Below, piece after piece: positions 16,479 to 24,473 of a stretch of 64,000 bases of DNA (the stretch's first letter is position 1; each line of letters starts with the position of its first letter). A program made the position numbers and the translations under genes. The stretch is from Lactococcus hircilactis. GTDB taxonomy: Bacteria > Bacillota > Bacilli > Lactobacillales > Streptococcaceae. The DNA lies in contig NZ_WITJ01000001.1 in NCBI RefSeq assembly GCF_009601015.1, forward strand, positions 62,001 to 126,000, given 5' to 3'. The notes under the pieces are model-generated. The model was given only the letters and a program-made list of their open reading frames with translations, made no database searches and was not told where the DNA came from.

Positions 16479-16989
16479 CATATTTTTTATATTTTCCTTT
16501 TTCAAATATGCAAGCTATAATCTTCATAGGAGTGCTTCTTCTGCTCAGAATTTTTGACATCTAACTTAAAATGAAATTACAGTTTTTCGGAAAGATGTTG
16601 GTGCAAATTTTATTCTCTCTTTAAAATGCATCACATCCGAATGTTCATCTTGCGAATCTGATAACTTTTTTTGTGCTTATTTTTTATTTTTTGACTTCTT
16701 ATCCTTATCTTTATGATTTTCATTCTGGAAAATCATGTTCAAAAGCGTTAATTAAATTCATTTCATTAATTAATATGTTCTAAAATAGGATCGGGAAATC
16801 ATTGATTTTGAATAAATACGCCAACTATTGGCTTTGAATGAGATTAATTTAATGTACCACTTTTTAGAAATGAAAATTTTTTGTGAAAAAAATGAAAAAA
16901 TTCAATGTAATAAATAAAATTATTAGTTTTTTATGGGAGAGTATGGTATAATCTATCTTAATCTAACGTGAATAAAAAATGGAGTTATA
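16479..16989. other. AT-rich spacer with probable element boundary and TetR promoter
   Basis: No convincing gene is seen. On the minus strand (16740 down to about 16560) a Lys-rich frame, MIFQNENHKDKDKKSKNKK, meets a TAA and continues in frame as AQKKLSDSQDEHSDVMHF up to KTVISF; it may be a decayed gene or chance. An 8-bp palindrome TTAATTAA occurs twice around 16748-16773. On the plus strand TATAAT at 16947-16952 with an upstream TGG forms an extended -10 for the TetR gene. The end of the mobile element most likely lies here. Confidence 0.45.
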
Positions 16990-17556
16990 ATGTCTAAAGA
17001 TACGAAGAATATCATCATTCGAACACTTTTTAATATTGCTGCTGAAAATGGAAGTCTTACTGTTGAGGAAATTTCAAAACGATCGTATATCACGCGGACA
17101 ACGATAAAAAGTAATTTTCCAGATGGAATTCCAGGAATTGTTGAGTTTGCCTACCTCAAAATTGTTCGTGAAGTCAACGAACGTCTTCTTTCTTATCCAT
17201 GTGAGGAAGTTTCACTTGATGTGTTAGCGGATATTTTGCTTCCAGTGCTTTGGGCACATAAAGAGGAGGCTCACGTGATCTATAGTAGTCAACTTCCTTT
17301 TCGTTTAATTGATTCTATTCGTGATGAAACGTGGCATTGGGCTAAAAATAGGTTTAATGCTCTGATTAAAGAACATGGATTAGCAAATTATTTTACTGGA
17401 AAAGAGCTTCTTAAATATTTTAATGCTCAACTCGTGGCTGTGCTTACTTTATGGTTAGAAGCTGATATTCCAGTTGATTTAGATTTGTTTAGAGATAAGT
17501 TTCTTTTTTTGATGAAAATGTCGGTGCGTGAATTAATTTATTCGGGCATTGAGTGA
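16990..17556 (+). CDS. TetR/AcrR-family transcriptional regulator
   Basis: The 188-residue protein has an N-terminal TetR helix-turn-helix (residues about 8-47: IIRTLFNIAAENGSLTVEEISKRSYITRTTI) and a helical ligand-binding domain. GGAG lies 5 bases before the ATG. It stands alone on the plus strand between the mobile element and pnuC, so its targets are not obvious. It may be chromosomal and next to the insertion point, or the last gene of the element. Confidence 0.75.
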   Translation: MSKDTKNIIIRTLFNIAAENGSLTVEEISKRSYITRTTIKSNFPDGIPGIVEFAYLKIVREVNERLLSYPCEEVSLDVLADILLPVLWAHKEEAHVIYSSQLPFRLIDSIRDETWHWAKNRFNALIKEHGLANYFTGKELLKYFNAQLVAVLTLWLEADIPVDLDLFRDKFLFLMKMSVRELIYSGIE

Positions 17557-17560
17557 TATA

Positions 17561-17590
17561 AAAATAACGTGCTTGGACGTTATTTTTTTG
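17561..17590. terminator. Bidirectional terminator between convergent genes
   Basis: A stem AAATAACGT / ACGTTATTT with a 6-base loop is flanked by A- and T-runs. It ends the TetR gene (plus) and the nadR-pnuC operon (minus). Confidence 0.8.
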
Positions 17591-17596
17591 TCTGAC

Positions 17597-18376
17597 TTAG
17601 AGTAAAGGTTCTTGAGCTTTTGATGCTTTGGAATAGGTTTCTTCTGATGGTTTTGCAAACCAAAGATAAGCACCGTAGCAGGCATTGATGAGCATCAAAA
17701 TTTGGAGAATGAACATTCCAAATGCGGTATGACCTTGGGTTAAGTAGTTATTATACCAAATTACGACGTTAATGATATCAATAAGAAACCAAACAATCCA
17801 TTGGCTTCGATAACCAAAAGTCATCAACATTTGTCCAATAATCGCAAGCGGTAAGAGCGTGGCGTCAAGAACAATTTGTTGTCCATTAAGATGAGCAGAG
17901 GTCAGTAATACGAGAGCGTAGATGATTGCAAAACCAATAATTGAAATAAGTGTCATTTTTACTGTGATTTTCCTTGGTGCTACTTCTTTTGTGTCTGTTT
18001 TGTTGAGTGATTTTTGCCAAGCGTAAGCACCAACAAATTGCATGAGCAAGTAATAAGTCTGACTAAACATATCTCCAAAAAGATGCGAGTGGACTGCAAC
18101 GATGAGCCAAAAAATAGTGGCTACCGTTCCCCAAGCGTAGTTAGTCAATCTTCCGCGATTAACTAAAATTAAATTAACAATGGTAAAAATGCCGACTATT
18201 AATGATAAATTGCTCATTAGATCAAAGGCACCAGAAAGAAAATAAGCGAAGATTTGAACTCCAGTCAGTGTGAACAGTAAAATATAGTCTTTTACGGTCA
18301 TGGTGAGGAGTTCGTTTACGATTTTTTTTGGATTAAAGGCATCTTCTATCCCTTGAATGAGGAGGTTTGTATTCAT
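17597..18376 (-). CDS. pnuC: PnuC-type nicotinamide riboside transporter
   Basis: The 259-residue polytopic protein has about seven transmembrane helices and the PnuC signature region (GTVATIFWLIVAVHSHLFGDM and later WIVWFLIDIINVVIWYNN). PnuC facilitates uptake of nicotinamide riboside, which is trapped by phosphorylation. It lies 24 bases downstream of nadR, whose kinase domain performs that phosphorylation, so transport and trapping are co-expressed. Both follow the NrtR-type operator at 19533. Confidence 0.93.
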   Translation of the reverse strand: MNTNLLIQGIEDAFNPKKIVNELLTMTVKDYILLFTLTGVQIFAYFLSGAFDLMSNLSLIVGIFTIVNLILVNRGRLTNYAWGTVATIFWLIVAVHSHLFGDMFSQTYYLLMQFVGAYAWQKSLNKTDTKEVAPRKITVKMTLISIIGFAIIYALVLLTSAHLNGQQIVLDATLLPLAIIGQMLMTFGYRSQWIVWFLIDIINVVIWYNNYLTQGHTAFGMFILQILMLINACYGAYLWFAKPSEETYSKASKAQEPLL

Positions 18377-18400
18377 TTTTTTCTACTTTCTATTTTTGAC

Positions 18401-19507
18401 TTATTTTAATAATTGATTTACTTCACTGACCGCATGAAGGTAACGAAGGTAAAAACCTTCATATTTATCGTTCCCACGATCATCTAAAATAACGACTTTA
18501 TCTTTAAACCCATACTTTTTGATGATTTGCAAAAGTGTTTGATGGTAATCCATCTTTGTTGCTTCCCAATCCATATTTCTAAACCCGTCATTCACATATT
18601 CTGTAATGGGAGGGATGATAAAAATTAAATCAAAATCTTGTTTATTGATGAACAGATTAAAAATGGATTCTAATTCTTGATTGTCTTTTGGAGAGAGATA
18701 AAGTTGCGCGTACGCTCTGGTAACCATCACATCAGTATCAAAGATCGTTAGTCCGTTATTTGATGGACTGATGACTTCTTTATAATTTGCATTCCATTGC
18801 CCCATGATGAACTCTGCATAATCGGACGCTTTGAGTTCAGCGTCAGTGACGTTATTTTGTTCTTCGTAAAGTCGTGCATATTCTTCTGAAAAAGGAGCGT
18901 TAAACGTGCGTGCGAGGCGCTTGACTAACGTTGATTTTCCTGTTGACGCGGATCCTGCGACGAGTACTTTTTTTGTAAAGTGACGCCGAAAAATTCGATT
19001 GATTGAATTCCAGTGTTTTAGTGGGTGTTCACGGATTTCTGTTGCTGTGATTGGAATTAATGTGCGATCTTGCAAGTTGATTTCAAAGTTATGTGGTAAT
19101 CTTTTTTTTAGTTCATCCACATACTCAGGCTCGCCAACATAAGCTTTGAATTGATGTGAGCCTGAGTCTTTTAAATTATTTTGGATGATATCGTTAAATT
19201 TGAGTGTCCAATCATCCCAACCTTCTGGATAACGTGATAAATCGGACTCGTCCAATAGATCAATGCGGAGATTTAATTCATCGTTAAAGGCTTCCCTTAA
19301 ATATCTAAAACGCTTTTCAAGCGGAAGACCAATCACATCTCCGCGATCTCCTTTGTAACCAGAAACAATCAAAACGACACCATCGTTTTCCATTAGCGCT
19401 TTATAAATAATCGCTTGGTGCCCATTGTGTAATGGAGCAAATGTCCCAAATACCACCCCGATTTTTTTTCCTGCAATCTTTTCTTTATTAAGATTTGCTG
19501 TTTCCAT
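18401..19507 (-). CDS. nadR: NadR: NMN adenylyltransferase / ribosylnicotinamide kinase
   Basis: The 368-residue protein has an N-terminal nucleotidyltransferase domain with GTFAPLHNGH (GxFxPxHxGH motif) and the ITATEIR motif, and a C-terminal kinase domain with the P-loop GSASTGKST near residue 185. It phosphorylates nicotinamide riboside and then adenylates NMN to NAD. I chose the ATG at 19507 (METANL) because AAGGA lies 8 bases upstream; an ATG 9 bases earlier would leave no spacing. There is no N-terminal HTH, unlike enterobacterial NadR; regulation is left to the NrtR-like gene upstream. Confidence 0.93.
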   Translation of the reverse strand: METANLNKEKIAGKKIGVVFGTFAPLHNGHQAIIYKALMENDGVVLIVSGYKGDRGDVIGLPLEKRFRYLREAFNDELNLRIDLLDESDLSRYPEGWDDWTLKFNDIIQNNLKDSGSHQFKAYVGEPEYVDELKKRLPHNFEINLQDRTLIPITATEIREHPLKHWNSINRIFRRHFTKKVLVAGSASTGKSTLVKRLARTFNAPFSEEYARLYEEQNNVTDAELKASDYAEFIMGQWNANYKEVISPSNNGLTIFDTDVMVTRAYAQLYLSPKDNQELESIFNLFINKQDFDLIFIIPPITEYVNDGFRNMDWEATKMDYHQTLLQIIKKYGFKDKVVILDDRGNDKYEGFYLRYLHAVSEVNQLLK

Positions 19508-19532
19508 CTTTTTCATTCCTTTTTATTAAAAT

Positions 19533-19589
19533 TATACTATATCTAAATTGATTTAGATATAGTATATCTTTAATAGTTTGTTTTGTCAA
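19533..19589 (-). promoter_or_regulatory. nadR-pnuC promoter with 15-bp NrtR-type operator
   Basis: TTGACA (19589-19584) and TATACT (19566-19561) are 17 bases apart on the minus strand. A perfect inverted repeat with 15-bp arms (TATACTATATCTAAA and its complement, TTGA between, 19533-19566) covers the -10 and the start site. It lies between the Nudix regulator gene and its likely targets, so NrtR repression of NAD salvage is the natural reading. Confidence 0.85.
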
Positions 19590-19642
19590 CTGATAATTGT
19601 TTTTTTTTTCAAAAAAAATCCGAAATTTATATTCCGGAGATT

Positions 19643-20458
19643 TTAGACATTATTTTCTTGTTCAGGATTAAAACTAAATAGTGTTTTTGGTCGTCCTGAG
19701 GATTGTTCATTGATTGTGATTTGTCCTACTTTTTGAAAGATTTCTAGTCGTTTGACGTAAGTCGTGACGATATTTGATGGGTTGTAGGTTTCGTTAAATT
19801 TGGGATCAAAATAAAAGAATAGTTTTTTTAATTGATTGCTGGTGAAGGTTGGTCCAAGAACTTTTGCAACATCTGCATTAAACGTGAGCGAAGATTTAAT
19901 GCGTTTAAATGTTGTTTTGATGATTTGTGCATGATCGAACGCTAAATCTTGATCCAGATGAATGATTTTTTTATCTTGTGTCATAAAATACGGGAGTTGT
20001 TTTTTATTTTCAGCAGGAATAATCGAAACCCATTCACAAGCGCTCGCATCATCTCCTGCTTTGGGATCGACAAAAGGATATAAAAAAGTGGTGTGGGCGA
20101 TGGTGATGGTCCATCCTCTTGGGTCACGAAATGGTGTTGAGAATGCTCCAATTTGCCACATTTGATTTTCACTTTCAATTTTAACGTTTGTTTCTTCAAA
20201 CGTTTCACGTTTTGCAGCTTCTTTTGCATCTTCATTGGGATTAATAAATCCTCCAGGCAGTGCATATTTATCTTTAAATGGGTGTGCTGCTCGTTTTATG
20301 AGCAACAATTTCAATTGATTTTCTTTTTTGTCAAAAGCAAAAATTACATTATCTATCGTAACGGATGGTTTTTCATATTTTTTAATGTCTTGGGTTTTGT
20401 ACCACTCAAGGAATTCTGATGCTGTGGCTTCTTGTTCGTAATATTGATTTTCTGTCAT
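19643..20458 (-). CDS. nrtR: NrtR-type Nudix-related transcriptional regulator of NAD metabolism
   Basis: The 271-residue protein has a Nudix domain with GGFINPNEDAKEAAKRETFEE (Nudix box, some residues altered from the catalytic consensus) and a C-terminal winged-helix part (about residues 165-260) ending in SGRPKTLFSF. NrtR senses ADP-ribose, an NAD breakdown product, and represses NAD salvage genes. The neighbours nadR and pnuC and the long palindrome in their promoter agree with this. It has its own promoter at 20479-20507. Confidence 0.85.
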   Translation of the reverse strand: MTENQYYEQEATASEFLEWYKTQDIKKYEKPSVTIDNVIFAFDKKENQLKLLLIKRAAHPFKDKYALPGGFINPNEDAKEAAKRETFEETNVKIESENQMWQIGAFSTPFRDPRGWTITIAHTTFLYPFVDPKAGDDASACEWVSIIPAENKKQLPYFMTQDKKIIHLDQDLAFDHAQIIKTTFKRIKSSLTFNADVAKVLGPTFTSNQLKKLFFYFDPKFNETYNPSNIVTTYVKRLEIFQKVGQITINEQSSGRPKTLFSFNPEQENNV

Positions 20459-20478
20459 ATTTTCACTCCATTATTATC

Positions 20479-20507
20479 ATTATATCGTATCTTTAAATTT
20501 TAATCAA
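20479..20507 (-). promoter_or_regulatory. nrtR promoter
   Basis: TTGATT (20507-20502), a 17-base spacer and TATAAT (20484-20479) precede the nrtR ATG, with GGAG 7 bases before the start codon. The long operator seen upstream of nadR is not repeated here. Confidence 0.75.
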
Positions 20508-20534
20508 AAGTGAGAAAATTGGGTGCTGTAGGTT

Positions 20535-20966
20535 TTAGAGATGATCTTCTGTGGTGTCGTTTGGGAAAATAAATTTTTTTAAGATGATAATCCCGATAAT
20601 CAAGATTAATATTGCACCTGATATGGCTAAAACGCCAAATAATTCATCATGATAAATAAGTAATACTCGAATTAAAGCGGTTACTCCAAGTGATAAAAGA
20701 AAGATTAAAGACACGTGTCCTTTATTTCGAATGGAGGTCACAATCAAAGTTAAAAATTCAAAAAGAATAAAGAATGACAAAACACCCTCTAAAATTTTGT
20801 AATAGCGCCCTGTGTCTGCAGTTTGAAACACCAACATGAACATGTAATAAACTTCTCTAAATAAGAAAAACGCAATCGCTAAACCAACGAGCATCAGTGA
20901 AATGTAACTGATTTTTTCTAAAAATTTTGCGACTTTTAATTCAAAATGATCAAAATATTTTTTCAT
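20535..20966 (-). CDS. psiE: PsiE-family membrane protein
   Basis: The 143-residue protein has four transmembrane helices and the PsiE pattern (FFLFREVYYMF, a conserved EFLTLIVTSIRNKGHVSLIF loop). PsiE is a phosphate-starvation-inducible protein of unknown action. It appears to be transcribed on its own. Confidence 0.8.
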   Translation of the reverse strand: MKKYFDHFELKVAKFLEKISYISLMLVGLAIAFFLFREVYYMFMLVFQTADTGRYYKILEGVLSFFILFEFLTLIVTSIRNKGHVSLIFLLSLGVTALIRVLLIYHDELFGVLAISGAILILIIGIIILKKFIFPNDTTEDHL

Positions 20967-21055
20967 TTTTCCTCCTGTGAATTGATGATTGAGTAAATTC
21001 TTCTCTCATTATCTTATCATGAATCGGACAAGAACAAAAGTCTTAGTGATTAAAA

Positions 21056-21103
21056 AGCTGTCAGTACTGACAGCTCTCAAAACCTTTTTTGTCAGTACTG
21101 ACA
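21056..21103. repeat. Two copies of the TGTCAGTACTGACA palindrome
   Basis: The first copy forms a 20-bp perfect palindrome (21056-21075), the second is at 21090-21103. They lie just after the LURP-one gene. With the T-run on the minus strand the first may act as a terminator. Confidence 0.8.
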
Positions 21104-21114
21104 GAAATTTTTCT

Positions 21115-21618
21115 TTAGTTTGCAGTGCTGGAAGAACTTTCTTCCATCTTTTTGGCATAATCAATCGCAAGAACAATTCCAAGAACAAGGAGGATATTTT
21201 CTTCTGTACTGTCGTCATCAATGACAATCATGTATTTATCCCTAATTGAAAACCATTTTTTATCGACGTGTCCAATAGGCGAATTGGATTTAAGAATCTC
21301 AAAATTCATGTCCCAAATATTACCGTTGATTTCAATGTTTTTTGATTCGATATCGTACTTGGGCTTAAAAAGTGAAAACCGTTTTGAAATCGTCATTTGC
21401 TCTTTTCCATCAATGCTTAGAAAAAATTTAGGAAGCAATGAAAATACTTTGTGAGTAATGACAGCGCGCTCGTTGCCTAAAACATCATAAATTTGAAAAC
21501 GTTTTGGAACTTGAAACAAACTTCCTTTGATCTGATAACATTCTCTCTCATTTTCATCAGTGACCCAAAATGAGCCTGATAATGAAAAAAGTTTTTGATT
21601 GACGATTAATTTTTTCAT
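21115..21618 (-). CDS. LURP-one/YxjI-family protein
   Basis: The 167-residue protein has the LURP-one pattern of repeated beta strands (LFSLSGSFWVTDENERECYQIKGSL, QIYDVLGNERAVITHK, FSIRDKYMIVIDDD), a tubby-like barrel. The function in bacteria is unknown; a membrane-lipid-associated role is suggested for the fold. The ATG at 21618 is preferred because GAGG lies 8 bases upstream. The C-terminus is Ser-rich (MEESSSSTAN). Confidence 0.75.
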   Translation of the reverse strand: MKKLIVNQKLFSLSGSFWVTDENERECYQIKGSLFQVPKRFQIYDVLGNERAVITHKVFSLLPKFFLSIDGKEQMTISKRFSLFKPKYDIESKNIEINGNIWDMNFEILKSNSPIGHVDKKWFSIRDKYMIVIDDDSTEENILLVLGIVLAIDYAKKMEESSSSTAN

Positions 21619-21813
21619 CGCATTTTCCTCTAATTTTATTTTTAAATCTATTATATCAAAAAAACTCATACTCTTATCACACTTTTGTGTCCTGTATTCG
21701 AAATTTTACGCCAAAGTATTTATCAAACTCGTGTGTTCGCTTATTCTGATGGATATTGTCGTCTTTATTTGCTTGAAATAGAGGGAGGAATCTGTGATTT
21801 TTTTATAAAAATG

Positions 21814-22968
21814 CTAAATCAAATTTAAGCTTCCGCTTTTAAAGTAAAGCGTTGCTGAAATTAAGTACAAGAGGATACACAAACCTGAAATTCCTTGGAA
21901 ATTTGGGAAATTCGTGATCAAGATTCCACCAATCATTCCGGAAATTGTTGATCCTGCGTACATTGCAGCATTGCCAAGAGAAGACATGGTACTTTTATCT
22001 TTTATAGGTGTACTTTGCATTAAGGTCATGAATATTGGAAAAACAAAACCGTTGAGCATCATGATCAGTGTCAAAATTGCTGTTCCCCAAAGACTAGATT
22101 TTGAAAATGGAATACTGAGATAAAGTAAAATGAGAATACCAAAACCTAAGAAAAGAGAGGTTTTTGCGCCTATTTGTTTTATCAGTTGACTGCCAAATGT
22201 GGTCCCTACAAGATTTCCAAATCCAATGAAAATCATTGCAAAACCTACTCCTGTAATTGACACTGAGAAATCTTTTTCAAGCCAAGTTCCGATAAAATTA
22301 AGCACCGTAAAGTTTCCTGTCTGAAAGATAAAGTAAGCAATAATAACAGCAACAGAAACACGATCGTTTATGATGGAGTGGTAAATTTTTATCATGTTGC
22401 GTTTTTGCTTTGACTGATTTTGTGGCAAAACATTGGGCAGCAAGAAATTGGCCACGACAGCAACAAGGAGTGATAAAAAAGAGACGACCAAAAAAGGCGT
22501 TCTCCACGAAATACTGGCTAAAAAACTCCCGATTGGGACACCTGCGAGCTGTGATACTGAAATTGCAGCTCCAACATATCCCATTGATTTCATGACCTCT
22601 TTTTTCTTAACAACGCGTGGAACAGAGGCCCAAATTTGGGGTGCAGCGATTGCCGCAAAAGCACCTGCTAAAAATCTAAAAATAAGCATGAAACTAAAAT
22701 TAAATGCAAAAGCACATAAAAAGGTCGCTAAGCCAAAACCAGTAAATCCAAAGAGGAGCACCTTCTTTTTATCGCGCTGATCTGAAATTGGTCCTGCAAT
22801 TATAGCAAACAGCACATAACCTATGGCGTAAGCACTGACAATCCAGCCAGACTGAGTTGTTGGGACATGATAAAGATGTGATAAAAGTGGTAAGAGTGGC
22901 GAAACTAAAAACGTATCGGTACCAATCAAAAACATAATTAAAAAGTAAAGTGAAATGGTTTTTTTCAT
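21814..22968 (-). CDS. MFS drug/metabolite exporter (DHA1 type)
   Basis: The 384-residue protein has twelve transmembrane helices with the MFS loop motif GPISDQRDKKKVLL between helices 2 and 3 and a helix-5 motif around GVPIGSFLA. It resembles arabinose-efflux/multidrug exporters. The start at 22968 has GGAG 8 bases upstream. The ArsR-type gene upstream on the same strand probably controls it. Confidence 0.85.
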   Translation of the reverse strand: MKKTISLYFLIMFLIGTDTFLVSPLLPLLSHLYHVPTTQSGWIVSAYAIGYVLFAIIAGPISDQRDKKKVLLFGFTGFGLATFLCAFAFNFSFMLIFRFLAGAFAAIAAPQIWASVPRVVKKKEVMKSMGYVGAAISVSQLAGVPIGSFLASISWRTPFLVVSFLSLLVAVVANFLLPNVLPQNQSKQKRNMIKIYHSIINDRVSVAVIIAYFIFQTGNFTVLNFIGTWLEKDFSVSITGVGFAMIFIGFGNLVGTTFGSQLIKQIGAKTSLFLGFGILILLYLSIPFSKSSLWGTAILTLIMMLNGFVFPIFMTLMQSTPIKDKSTMSSLGNAAMYAGSTISGMIGGILITNFPNFQGISGLCILLYLISATLYFKSGSLNLI

Positions 22969-22999
22969 GTGAATTTCTCCAATTTTTTTATTGTAAAAC

Positions 23000-23027
23000 A
23001 CATCAATATATTTATATGTTTCGATGT
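23000..23027. promoter_or_regulatory. ArsR-type operator-like dyad
   Basis: ACATC...GATGT flanks ATATA...TATAT in an imperfect dyad between the ArsR-type gene and the MFS gene. ArsR operators are typically such AT-rich dyads. Confidence 0.45.
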
Positions 23028-23049
23028 ATTGCTTAAAAATTTTTCTTTC

Positions 23050-23364
23050 CTAGAGGAGCTCTAGGAAATTTGGGAAAAATGATTTGAGCAAGTCATGATT
23101 AATCGTAACAAACTTTTCTCTTGCTTCTTTTCTCACTGTGATTAATCCAGCTTCCCTGAGCATTTTCATGTGATAAGACATGGTCGGTTGACTCATGTCA
23201 ATCTGATCATTAAACACATTACAAGCACATTCCCCATAATAATCGTGATTTTTGATGATTCTCAGAATGTCTAAACGCGTTGGATCAGAGAGTGCTTTAA
23301 AAATTTTTACGAGCTGTTCATCGCTTAGTGTTGTATTATTGAGCTTTGATTTATTTAAATCCAT
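23050..23364 (-). CDS. ArsR-family winged-helix regulator
   Basis: The 104-residue protein shows the ArsR fold: FKALSDPTRLDILRII, a recognition helix in DMSQPTMSYHMKMLREAGLI, then the wing VRKEAREKFVTI. Cys residues in GECACNVF sit near the place where metal-sensing members have ligands, so a metal or thiol signal is possible. It precedes the MFS gene with a dyad in between, suggesting it represses export until induced. Confidence 0.85.
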   Translation of the reverse strand: MDLNKSKLNNTTLSDEQLVKIFKALSDPTRLDILRIIKNHDYYGECACNVFNDQIDMSQPTMSYHMKMLREAGLITVRKEAREKFVTINHDLLKSFFPNFLELL

Positions 23365-23510
23365 AAATGTATTTTATCACAGAATTGCTAACGTTGCAAG
23401 AAAATGGAACAAAAAATGATAACTTCTGACAATGTAATGTTGATTTTAGTTATCTATGCTATACTTTTTTCGAAAGGAAAATGAGTGATAAGCTTATTTT
23501 AGAGGAAAAT

Positions 23511-24245
23511 ATGGATTTAACATTTTCAACAGCAGCAATTTTATCTTTTGTACCAGCGATGTCTTTAGTCATAAATGTTCGTTTTAATCATAATGAAAAC
23601 ATCAAAAACACAAAGCGTCATCAAAGAGATGCTTTGCAAAAATATGCCGTTGATCTTATTGGTACCTTGTGGACCTATGCAGATTTACAAGTGCGCTATT
23701 TCAATGAACGCTTGATTATTCAACAAAAACAAAAGTCTGGTGAGTCTGTTGATGATGCTCATTCTCGTTTTGTTTATCAAATGAAATCAGAGCTGTTACA
23801 GATGGAAACTGAGTTACGACGGAAAGTCTGGAATTCTCAAATTGAAATTTCAAAATATGATTTTCCAAAACTTAGAAATAGAGTGGCGAAAACTTTTTTA
23901 GCCATCTCAAATCAAGTCAAAGCATTTGAAATCGAAAATCAAGGAAATTTATATGAAATAAAAATCAAGATTTTGGAAAATTTGATTCGAGATGAAATTA
24001 AAGCACTCATCAAAGATTTTGGCCATCAGACTGACCATCTGACACTAGAAATCAAAAATATTAACTTATGGAACGACTGTCGTCAATTTTTCTTGAAAAT
24101 CATTCATTTCAGATGGACACGAAAAAAAGAAAATCCGCGCAATGATGCAGCGCGACAAATTTTCGGTGAAACCACACGTATCACTCCAATTATCAAAGAT
24201 CTTGAAGGAAAACGTGATCATAAGAGCGATAAATACTCACGATAA
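23511..24245 (+). CDS. Hypothetical membrane-anchored helical protein
   Basis: The 244-residue protein begins with one hydrophobic segment (LTFSTAAILSFVPAMSLVI) and continues as a charged, helical cytoplasmic domain. I prefer the ATG at 23511 (MDLTF, GAGG 5 bases upstream) over the ATG at 23481, whose GGA is too close. An extended -10 (TGCTATACT) lies just upstream. Its stop codon is inside the first 60-bp repeat unit. No family recognised. Confidence 0.55.
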   Translation: MDLTFSTAAILSFVPAMSLVINVRFNHNENIKNTKRHQRDALQKYAVDLIGTLWTYADLQVRYFNERLIIQQKQKSGESVDDAHSRFVYQMKSELLQMETELRRKVWNSQIEISKYDFPKLRNRVAKTFLAISNQVKAFEIENQGNLYEIKIKILENLIRDEIKALIKDFGHQTDHLTLEIKNINLWNDCRQFFLKIIHFRWTRKKENPRNDAARQIFGETTRITPIIKDLEGKRDHKSDKYSR

Positions 24246-24420
24246 TTTCTGTCAGTGCTGACAGAAATAAAAAAACACCAGTGACAATAAAAAACAACAC
24301 GATAATTTCTGTCAGTGCTGACAGAAATAAAAAAACACCAGTGACGATAAAAAACAACACGATAATTTCTGTCAGTACTGACAGAAATAAAAAAACATCA
24401 GTGACGATTAAAAAACAACG
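24241..24420. repeat. Three tandem 60-bp repeats, each with the palindrome
   Basis: Units at 24241, 24301 and 24361 differ at only a few positions. Each holds a 22-base near-perfect palindrome (two with TGCT, one with TACT in the centre) followed by an A-run and CACCAGTGAC. Both strands are open as short repeat peptides, which I regard as spurious. Confidence 0.95.
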
Positions 24421-24437
24421 TATCTTCGTTGCTCTCA

Positions 24438-24470
24438 AGAAAAACCCCTGCAAAAATTTGCAAGGGGTTC
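24438..24470 (-). terminator. lmrA terminator
   Basis: A GC-rich hairpin (AACCCCTTGC with GCAGGGGTT) followed by T5 on the minus strand lies right after the lmrA stop. Confidence 0.85.
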
Positions 24471-24473
24471 TTG

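Larger units (their letters stand above)
1..16900. mobile_element. Integrative/conjugative element, right-hand part (left end outside window)
   Basis: Nearly all genes here are on the minus strand and belong to conjugation (PrgI-, VirB6-, VirB2-, VirD4-, PcfB-like), plasmid replication and partition (RepA_N, ParA) and surface adhesion (LPXTG). The chromosomal palindrome TGTCAGTACTGACA never occurs in it. No integrase, transposase or relaxase gene is visible; these would lie to the left. The combination of RepA_N replication, ParA and T4SS matches the known layout of TnGBS-type ICEs, which use a DDE transposase and insert just upstream of promoters. That family assignment is inference. The right boundary is not proven; I place it between 16.48 and 16.95 kb, before the TetR gene promoter. 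Confidence 0.7.

Noticed and set aside
21599-21781. 60-codon plus-strand frame opposite the LURP-one start
   Set aside because: Antisense to a better supported gene start; hydrophobic composition expected from AT-rich complement.
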